Source of the DNA: Eustoma russellianum
Lineage: Eukaryota; Streptophyta; Magnoliopsida; Gentianales; Gentianaceae
Assembly (NCBI GenBank): GCA_036186865.1
Contig: AP025049.1
Span: forward strand, 31,946,435 to 32,010,434
Length of the DNA stretch: 64,000 nucleotides
Reading direction: 5' to 3'
Shown: positions 55,523-64,000 of the stretch, piece by piece
How positions within the stretch are numbered: the first letter of the stretch is position 1
Layout: the number at the start of each line of letters is the position of its first letter
Notes under the pieces: model-generated
What the model was told of the DNA's origin: nothing
Database searches by the model: none
Seen by the model: the letters and a program-made list of their open reading frames with translations, nothing else
Position numbers and translations under genes: made by a program

Positions 55523-58059
55523 TGTAGGACCTGTATAGCACCACTAGAAGGGGGAGTTAAATAGTGAGTACAGAAAATTTAGTTATTAAAAACGTTTGGA
55601 TCAAAAACCCCACTTCTAAAAACAGTTTCTATTTTCAAATCCTGATTTGAAATATTTGAATGACCTAGTTACAGACCTCCAAATATTATGAAATACAATG
55701 ACAATCTACGCCCATATATTTTGAGTATCTCATAAAAGTTTCAAATTAAAATGACACTCGTAACACCTTGAAAATGTGTTTTTGGTCAGATTACGCAAAT
55801 CTACCATTTCAAGTCAGAGTACAGTTTGAAAATCAGATTGCACTAGTCACAGAATTATTCACGTTTGACTGACTTATACTTATCCAAATGAGCTGAAACT
55901 TGCACCAAATGAAAGCTAGGATATGTGGATATGTTTCTACAAAATTTTGTAATTTTTGAAAATCTCTTACTATTTTTTCTGATGTAACGAATTTGATGCA
56001 GAATGCTGGAAACTGAAAGTAAAGTGCAGTAAAGTAAGAACACCAAGGATTTTACACTGGTTCGGTTAAATCAACCTACTCCAGTCTTCGTAGACACCTT
56101 CCTCGGTTATCACTAAACACAATAAAAACCTTACCACATGGGTGACTGGAGTTAAATACTAACTCCACCCTTTCACAAACAATACAATCGAGCAAACGAA
56201 TCACGGATACCACCACTGATCGAATGAAGGTTTGATCACACCTTGATCAACCTTTTACAAAAATGAACGAGTGTGAGAGGTATATTCAAAACCTATACAC
56301 TATGTAGAATATATGAACAATAGGTTTGACAGAAGAAGAAGAATAAGAAGAAAGAAAAGGAGAAGAAGAAAGTAGTATAGCTTCTTGCACTTGAGAGAAT
56401 GTGAGTTGTTATCCTAGCATTGTTTGCACTACTCTTCTCCTTTTATTCACAAGTGGCCGCCCCCTAGGGCTTCTTCCTTTCTTGAGAATTCTCTTTAATG
56501 TCCTTGGAACATTGCCTTGTGTAGAGATGACACCATGTTGCTTACTTGGCGCCATATGATTGGAAGGATGACTTGACCTCGCTTACTTGCCACTTGTTGA
56601 TTGGTCCAACTTGGCATCCTTTAATGACCTGTAAAATCTGAAAAAACAACTTAGAAAACATGTGCTCAAATATAGTCAAAATATTGCCATACTACCAAAT
56701 TTCAATCTCTTGAATTTTAGGAGACAAATTGAGGTGCATTAAGAGCCATAAAAACGCCAACTATAGTAGCATGTGCTGAATTTTCAGCATGTGTTGCATT
56801 TTAAAATCTTTCCTTGTGTGGTTCCCTCTTCAATGTCACTAATCTTGTGTGGCATATTCTCCACTGATTGAAATGTCAAATAAGCTCCATCTCGACTCCA
56901 ATCAAACTGAAATAGGCGTGTAGTATAAGCTGCACATATGCTGAAATTTCATTTTAGTAAGCTTTGTCAAATAGTGCACAATATTTACACATATATGGTA
57001 AATAAAAATCAGCCCTATTTTGAATTTTTTAGAACACTTTAACATGTCTTGAATGTGTAAAAAGTGTCTAGATAAATGTAACATCTCATGACAAAAAAAA
57101 GGTTCCATGTGGTATGTTCGTAGAAAATCGAATTTTCGACTTTCGTCGATAACGCGATTTTTCTCTAATTAAATTCAAACTTCTTGCACATGTCATTTTA
57201 GTTATGACACACATAATGTACATAAAATAAAGTATGTATTCAGCTCATGTGACTAGTGGAGAAAAAGTCCATGTGCTTCAAAAATTTGAATTTGAAATCT
57301 CCACAATTTTAGCCTAAATTGTGGGTGATATGTTCGTGCCAACATGGAATGATTTAGTGGCTGATTTTAACATGTGATCCACGAAATGTTTTCGCTATTT
57401 TTGATGCATATGGTCTGTCCATCTTTATATGGCATGTATGTGACACGTGAGTGAAGTTTCGGTAATCACCCGATACGACAATTTTTGGTTTATGACCTTC
57501 TAACGTGTCGTTATAATTTTGTCATCACCATGACTAATATCATATGATATAAGACCTGAATAGAATCATAAATATGAGGTGTATATAGTGGTGTGACGTC
57601 AACCTATGTTTGTAACATATGTAACGTATCGGTAGTACGTTGGAATATATGTGTATTGTGCCTTTTTAAAAAAATATGAATATATATATATATATATATA
57701 TAATATGGCGTGTAAAGTTGAATGGGGAGGAGACTTTCCATTTCTAAATTTGTTTCCATGTAGCTTCCACCAAATATGTCTCCATTTAATGAACTAGTTG
57801 GTTCATTAACTTAAGCATTCCACTTAATGAACTAGTTTAGTTCATTAATTTGGCACCTAAAAATGGTACAAAAACAACAAATGTTTTCCATATGATGTAA
57901 GCTTTAATGCTTTATGGCTTGTTAGTACAACAATATATATAAGCATATGAAGCATCTATATCACATAAATACGTCAGCTAATAATTTATTTATGCATTTC
58001 GTAAATTCGAACAATTTAAATCATGTATTTGTAAATTATTCAAACACTTATTGTCAACA
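55523..58059 (-). repeat. 5' LTR of TRG2
   Basis: Uninterrupted TRG-type LTR, TGTAGGACCTGTATAGCACC to CACTTATTGTCAACA, 2537 bp. It carries one palindrome of the CATGTGCTGAA/TTTTCAGCATG type at about 56770 and a damaged 20-bp palindrome near 57535. It shows the unbroken sequence at both nested-insertion sites of the other LTR. Confidence 0.9.
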
Positions 58060-58511
58060 TATACCACCTGCACCATGTGTTGAATTCTCTTTTGGTAAAC
58101 TTTGTCAAATAATGATGCATATCTTCACACACATGGTAAATTGCAATCAACCCTTAGTTGAATTTTCTAAAATACTCTAATATGTCTTGGATATGTCAAA
58201 AGTGTCTACAAACATGTTACATCAAGACAAAAACGTTCCATATATGCATAGGTGTAGAAAACCGAATTTTTGACTTTCGCCGATTATGCAATTATTCTCC
58301 AATTAATCTCAAACTTCTTAGACATGCAATATATGTTATGTCACACATAATATACATAAAATAAATTGTATTTTCAGCATCAATGGCTGAGGTGACAAAC
58401 GTCCATATGGTTGAAAAAGTTTGAGTTTGAATTTTCCACAATTCAAGCCAAATTATAGGTGATTGATGTGTGTAAACATGGTATGAATTTGGGGCAGATT
58501 TTAACATGTGG
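58060..58511 (-). repeat. TRG3 LTR, part 2
   Basis: Starts with TATAC, the second copy of the TRG2 target duplication, and continues the TRG LTR pattern exactly where part 1 stopped (ATATGCTGAAATTT-like, GTAAACTTTGTCAAATAATG, AACGTTCCATAT, GTAGAAAACCGAATTTTTGAC). It breaks off at 58511, where gypsy-3 begins; the rest should lie beyond the window. Confidence 0.85.
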
Positions 58512-61500
58512 TGTTGTACCCAATAAAAAAAATCATATTGCACTTGAGACTTGTATAAGTGAATTAATGAAAGGTTGCATCTTCAAGTACAATTTATTTA
58601 GTTTTATGATTACTTCTTTAGTTAAAATTGTGTTAAGGAAAATATTGTATAATAAATTCAAGCATGAATTATGGACTATGTAAAGTGGCCAATTCAGCTC
58701 AAATACCATAAAAGGTTCGGCCCTAAGGCCTTAAAGGGGCTTGGGAATATCCTTCCAATTAAAAGAGACTAATCCTAAAAAGGGCCTTTTTAAAACAAGC
58801 CCAAATAGTAATTAGGGATTTCTAGTAGTGGGGTAATTTCCCTCCTAACCCCACATTCGGCCTCCTGAGTATTGGAAGACTCATGATTTTTCCTAATTAT
58901 ATTTTATTAGGAAAATCAAGAAAAGGGGGTTAATTAAGAGAAAAAGGGGCAACTACCTAGTAGCTTTTCCATTAAACACTCTTAAAAGTAACTCAAGCAT
59001 GATGGAGCCTACTAATTGCACCCTTAACCGTCGGCTTCAACCATGGTGCAACCAAGAGACATTTTCAACTTTACCATGGTTACTTTATGCTAACTACAAC
59101 CCAAAAGTAACCCTAGTTTTCTAAAGTAACTCAAGTTAGCAAGAAAGTAACCCTAGTTTGCTAAAGTAACTCAAGTTAGCTAACTCTAATTAGCTTAACC
59201 ATGCAAATGGAATTCTCTTCTTCTCCCTTATGCTCCCAACGGCTAAAAACAATTAGCTTATTGAAGAAATATCCTCTCCAAGAAATTTTAGAACTCTCTT
59301 AACTCAACCACTCAAGAACTCCCAAAGAACAAAAGAAACAAGAACCCTTTCATTCCTCTCACACAACCAACTTGAGCCAAGGAAGTCCAAGATCCTCTTC
59401 ATCTTCAGGCTTCAAGAATCCTCTAGGTAACTGGAATGTCGAGATACTTAGTTGAATTTCATAATTTATAGAATGAAGCTCACATTGCCTCTCTTATGCT
59501 TGCCAAAACCGTGACCTTCATGGTCACTAGGTTCAAACTTTCCAAGCTCCTAAGTGGTGTTAGCTCCTTGGTGGTTTGAAATCCATCCAAGCCTCATTTT
59601 GGTAAGCTAAACTAGTCCTAATCTAGCTCTATTTCACATTTAAAATGGTGACTAATATTTCTCCTTTTTTCCCTCCTCAAAATCGTGTGCTTCATGAATA
59701 AAGTAGAGGAAAAACATCAACACATTTCACTCAAGATCCAAGCTAAGAAAAGGTTCTAGCTTGAAGAGGCAAGTACACTATAAATACTCTTGACTTATGT
59801 GTGAAAGTATATGCTTGAATGTCTAGCTATTAGTAAGATTTAATCTTAGACGGAAAATATTAGGCTTGAAGCATGAAAGACTAGTGTTCCTTAAGAAAGG
59901 TGACTTGCATGTGTGAAGTTCCTCCAAAGATGTGTTCTTTGCCTCCTTAGAATATGAATGTGCTGCATGTATAAGATAAATATGGTAAAAAATTTCTCTT
60001 TGTTACCATGCAAGGGGGACGGTTGAAAGGGGGAGTAGGATGAACAATGATTTTTGTGAAAGAGTATGTATTGTGAGGTAAAGGATACATAGAAGTGGTA
60101 TGTTTAGATGTTTTAATGACTTAGGCGTTTATGTGCATTGTGAAAACAAAGTATAAGCCTTACATGTGTAAGAAACGGTCTGTTTTGTGGGTATGGAGCA
60201 TACAAATTAGATATGCCAAGGATAGACTTGATCATGTACAAAATGTGCATTATTAAAGTGTTCTTTTTGTAATTTTCAAAACTGTTTTTGAGAGGATTTG
60301 TATATTGATTTTAGAGTATATTAGAACTTCTATGTTATGTTAAAAAGTGTATATGAAGGTTAGTAAGCCATTTTTGAATAATAATTTTAGTTGGTACACT
60401 TTTAGCAAGAAAGGTGACGAAAATGGAAGAAATCACTGGAACAGGTCAGAATAATGTAACGCCTTGTATGGCCTGGAAGTGATTCTTAGAAGTGTTCAAA
60501 TAATCTGATTTTTGGCATGACTCTAGCCTTATGTGCGTAGTAAATATGAGAGTTGGAATTTTGGTAAAAGAAGTTATGGTTTATCCTTAATATAATTTTT
60601 AGTAAAACTGGCCAAGCTGAAATTACTAGAACTGGACAGAATGTAAGTGACGTGTTGGTTGACCCAACAATGGACCTTAGAAACATGCAAATGGGCTGAT
60701 TTTTGGTGGCATGCTAGCCTTGTGTGATTTCTAAGTCTGTGAGTTAGAATTTTGGAAAAAGGACTTACGGTTTAGTCACAATGAAATTTGTAGTAAAACT
60801 GGTCACTCCAGAATCAGCAGGAAACCGTTTTTTGGGAAAGTGAGTAAATGACCCCTTTAAAGTTATTATATTGCTTTGGAATTTTTACGGTAATTACTTA
60901 GGATATAGGTGAGCGTGTCCATGCAAATTAATCAGCTTGGAATTATTATTTTAAGGGGTAACTACTGAAATTAAGTGGGCACTACCAAACTGGAAAACTG
61001 GGCAGAATTACCGAAATAGTTGGGAGGCTTCATTCTTGTGGACTTAGACTTGTTTGTATGGTTTGGGCTTATGAACATTAATTCCTGGTATGTTTGCAGT
61101 ATTTTCAAGGTGTTGGCACAAATTAAATCAGACGTAATGGGCTTGAAAGAAAGGTAAAAGAAGGGTACTGCACTGCTGAATTCAGTAGCACCCTGTTTGG
61201 TAATTTAATGATTTGAGGGTTTTCTATGTCTTGACTCGTTACGTAATTTTTATGACAAGTAGACAAGATACCCTTATAAATAAGTATGTCAAGAGACCAT
61301 GAAAATAGGCCGAATTATGAGGTTTTGAAGCCGCGCAACCAGAACGTTAATCCTGGAAATTTTTCCAGTCTAAAGAATAAGACCATACTTGTATGTATGT
61401 GATGTATTTTGTCACAAATTGCATAGTGCACGTCATACATTGCATCATCGTCATTTACATGATTCATGAAACTGATTTTATGACAAAGAATGATGAAAAA

Positions 61501-62572
61501 GCGTTTTTAAAGATAAGATTCAGTTTTGACAAGAACGCTTTCCATTGGTACCATTTATTTCTGGCCAGCTTAACCCGCTCCAGATCCGGGGTTAATTGAT
61601 CTAACGATTATGACCGTACAGGCCCAGAAAGAATAGACCTGATTATGATGATTATGACCGTGCAGGCCCGGAGAGAATAGACCTGATTATGACGACTATG
61701 ACCATACAGGCCCGGAGAGAATAGACCTGATGACTATGATGAATGATATGACCGTTTTGGATCCAGAAATAATAGATTCGAAGGGATGAGCATGACCGTC
61801 TTAGATCCGGATATAATAGATCTGAACACTCTCTTATTTTTATTGACGATGATGTTTTGAAAGAAAGAATGAACGAATTGTCCTTATTTTATCATACAGC
61901 ATCACACGTGCATATTCATACACGTTGCATTTAATGGCTATTCGTATGTTTGGTACACTGCTACTTAGACTAGTATGTTATGGCATGATATTCCCTAAGT
62001 TATGATTTTAATGTTATGTCGTATAAGTTATGATCTGGTTACTAACAGATATTGGATGGATAATCTGGTATGTTACAAAACCACAATTTTAGGGTTTGGT
62101 TCTTGTGTGTACTTTTCATTTAATTCATGGTTATTTATGGTTTACTTGCTGGTGACGTTGTCACTCACCCCTTATTTTTCCTCCCAAAACCCGCAGGAAA
62201 TAAGGTCGAGTGGATCGAGGATGAGCCTAGGGTTCCCTATCCGTAGAAGAGCGAAAGAAGAACGGCTTAAGGGTTTTTTGTTATGATGGTCATGTTTGAT
62301 GGACTTTTTATGAACTTATATTGGGAACATTGATTTTTCGGATTTCCTCCTTTTGCGATCATGTTTGTAAGACTTATAACGGATGTTTAGACTCCTTTAT
62401 TTTTAATAGTTTTTATTCTGTCTCGGTTTTGCTTACCTGGTGATGTGTAAGCAGGAAGGTCCACATATTATGTTATGGACTACGACATGTTATGGATTGA
62501 CGCTTGGTACTCTCCGTAGTGAAGTACGGTGGGCGCACCGTATCCGGCTAGGCCGGGGTGCGGGGCGCTACA
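58512..62572 (+). repeat. 5' LTR of gypsy-3 (4061 bp)
   Basis: Starts TGTTGTACCCAATA, matching the gypsy-2 minus-strand LTR start TGTTGTAACCCAATA, and ends GGGGTGCGGGGCGCTACA. It contains a minisatellite at 61612-61827 and, at 62165-62200, CACCCCTTATTTTTCCTCCC followed by AAAACCCGCAG, a splice-acceptor-like block also seen in the other gypsy LTRs. Confidence 0.88.
61612..61827. repeat. Minisatellite in gypsy-3 LTR, about 44-bp unit
   Basis: Five units beginning GACCGTRCAGGCCCGGAG and continuing AGAATAGACCTGATTATGA; the last two are more diverged. On the opposite strand the core (GGTCTATT...CCGGGCC) matches the gypsy-2 unit, so the repeats share an origin. Confidence 0.9.
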
Positions 62573-62574
62573 GG

Positions 62575-62586
62575 TGGTATCAGAGT
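62575..62586 (+). other. Primer-binding site of gypsy-3
   Basis: TGGTATCAGAGT, two bases after the LTR end; one base off canonical. Confidence 0.92.
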
Positions 62587-62864
62587 CGAGGCTCTAGATC
62601 CGGACAGAATATAGAATTAAGTTATGATTTTATAAATCTATTTTTAACCTTAGACCTAAGTCTCGATCCTAGAAGAGAGTTGACCTTAGACTAGGATGAC
62701 TTAGACTGGAAACTAGAGTCACGACTTAATAACGAAATCTCAGTCTATGAAATTTTATACCTTCATGAGTTATCCATTTAAACTCCTATTGGATCATGAT
62801 TTAAATTCCGTCACTTATTGCGACACTCTAACCTTTCATAAAACTCCGACACTTGATAGTGCAA

Positions 62865-64000
62865 ATGGCACGACCATGAGGTAGACCTGCCAGGGCCAGA
62901 CCAGAGGTGCAGGAGCCTATTCCTCCTCCACCTGCTCAGGTTCCTCCACCACCCCCACCACAGGATCAAAATCCGCCCCTGGCTTAGAATATTCCCCCAC
63001 CCCAGGGGCCTTTGCCACAGATGATTCCGGATATTAATGCTTTTCAGAATTTCTGCCAGACTGTGACTCAGATCGGTCAAGTGATGTTACAGTAGAATGC
63101 TCCTCATCCTCACGAGCCAGTCAGGGATGCCCAGTACTATTTTGAAAATTTGAAAAGAGCTAATGTCCCGCCCTTCGAGGGAAGATCGGACTCAGATGCC
63201 GCTGAGAAGTGGTTGGACGAGGTGGAAAACTGTTTTGAGTTGATTCGTGCACCTGAGGAGGTGAAGACTCAAACTGTCAGGCCGTTCCTACTTGGAGAAG
63301 CGAACCAGTGGTGGAAGGCCAATATGCAATCCTTGTCGAGGCCAATTTCATGGGAATGATTTCTTCAAGAATTCAACAAATTTTACATACCACCTTCAGT
63401 TAAGTTGCAAAAGAGGCATGAGATCGAATCACTGATACAAGAGCAAGGAATGACGGTTGCGGAGTATGCCAATAAGTTCACAGATTTGGGCAGATTTCAG
63501 CCATCTACTATGAACGACGAGGAGACAAAAATGTTAAAGTTTGAGAGAGGGTTAAACCCTAGGATCAGGACCTAGTTGGTCAATGCAAACCCAACCAATT
63601 TTGGTGCACTGTTGGATGCTTGCTACAGAATCGAGAGGGATATTATTCGTCGTGATGAGATAGGGCAGAAGAGAGGCAGGGAAACGTCAGGGAATGGAGG
63701 GTCATTAAAAGCCGCAAAGCAGAACTCAAGACGCTCGGGACGACAAGGAAAGAATCGGTCCCAGCGCCCTTCTCAGCAGAAAAATCAGACAAAGAATCAG
63801 GGCCAACAGCCAGCTATTCCGACATGCTCCCAATGCAAGAAGTGCCACGTTGGGGAATGCTATATTCAAGCAGGAAAATGTTTTTGGGTATGGCAAGGTG
63901 GGCCATATCCTCGAAGATTATCCGGATAAGGGGACTACATGCTTCGGATGCGGAAAGTTGGACACATGGTCAAAGACTACTCGGAGAATGGGGCCCCGCA
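62865..64000 (+). pseudogene. Gypsy-3 gag, five in-frame stops, 3'-partial
   Basis: Homologous to gypsy-2 gag from its ATG (MARP) onward. Preserved blocks: NVPPFEGRSDSDAAEKWLDE, GEANQWWKANMQSLSRPISW, FYIPPSVKLQKRHEIESL, MTVAEYANKFTDLGRFQ and NFGALLDACYRIERDIIRRD. Stops occur at 62877 (after MARP), in PPLA*NIPPP, in VMLQ*NAP, in ISWE*FLQ and in RIRT*LVNA. Three of these correspond to CAG or TGG codons in gypsy-2. A frameshift near 63880 disrupts the first zinc knuckle (KCFWVWQGG in place of KCFGYGKVGH); a second knuckle, CFGCGKL, follows at about 63943. Not functional. Confidence 0.9.

Larger units (their letters stand above)
31880..58059 (-). mobile_element. TRG2: second gag-only TRG element, carrying three nested insertions
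   Basis: Bounded by TATAC at 31875-31879 and 58060-58064, a perfect 5-bp target duplication within TRG3. Without its insertions it has a left LTR of about 2.68 kb (31880-33609, 44876-45376, 48435-48879), an internal region of about 2.3 kb (48880-55522 minus the solo gypsy LTR) and a right LTR of 2537 bp. The internal part has the same layout as TRG1, with a primer site, GAG alone and an identical polypurine tract, again without pol. It shows that the gag-only design is a property of the family, not a one-off deletion. Confidence 0.9.
58512..64000 (+). mobile_element. Gypsy-3: Tekay-like gypsy element, 5' part
   Basis: LTR, primer-binding site and gag on the plus strand; pol and 3' LTR lie beyond the window. 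LTR edges and gag are homologous to gypsy-2 but clearly diverged, with five in-frame stops in gag. Inserted in TRG3; the 5-bp site duplication would be TGTGG (58507-58511) if symmetrical. Confidence 0.88.

Overview
The window is plant nuclear DNA, from a repeat-rich land-plant (probably angiosperm) genome. The evidence is plant L1-clade and RTE-clade LINEs, a Ty1/copia element, chromodomain-bearing Ty3/gypsy elements of the Del/Tekay type, primer-binding sites matching the usual plant initiator-Met tRNA end (TGGTATCAGAGC), and a possible tRNA-derived SINE. I see no intact host gene. The one host-like coding trace is a terminal exon resembling the second half of a heavy-metal-associated (HMA/HIPP) domain at 12228-12365.

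Layout. 1-4083: the 3' portion of an L1 LINE (copy A, +) with ORF2 open throughout. 4140-6290: a decayed L1 LINE (copy B, -) lying tail to tail with it. 6290-7080: unassigned DNA with ATCGATCG-type repeats. 7080-11288: a worn gypsy fragment (gypsy-1, -: gag remnant, primer site, ~3.4 kb LTR). 11289-12420: low-complexity DNA and the HMA-like exon. 12420-15701: a nearly full-length but broken RTE LINE (+). 15704-16380: an unidentified open frame and a candidate SINE. From 16381 onward the window is one deeply nested stack of insertions.

The stack. LINE copy C (-) is split at its ORF2 stop by TRG1, a complete 8.86-kb element (16987-25842, TSD GACTT). The upstream end of LINE copy C meets a copia element (+) at about 27460. 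The copia integrase is cut at 30334 by TRG3, an LTR of the same family as TRG1. TRG3 is split by TRG2 (31880-58059, TSD TATAC) and cut again by gypsy-3 (58512 to the window end, +). TRG2 itself carries three insertions: gypsy-2 (33610-44870, -), a solo TRG LTR (45377-48429, TSD TATTG) and a solo gypsy LTR (50387-54730, TSD AGTAG).

The most notable system is the TRG family. These are non-autonomous copia-type elements with very long LTRs (about 2.5-3.2 kb) and a short internal region (about 2.3-2.4 kb) that codes only for a GAG protein: a UBN2-like domain, a zinc knuckle, and a coiled-coil tail that stops where pol would be expected. The design matches the class described in plants as TR-GAG. 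The LTRs carry repeated near-perfect palindromes about 170 bp apart. Two other observations stand out. Gypsy-2 has what looks like an 80-nt GT-AG intron between gag and protease that restores the reading frame. A stem-loop lies just 3' of ORF2 in all three L1 LINEs. All element boundaries come from reading the sequence; no alignment or database search was run.
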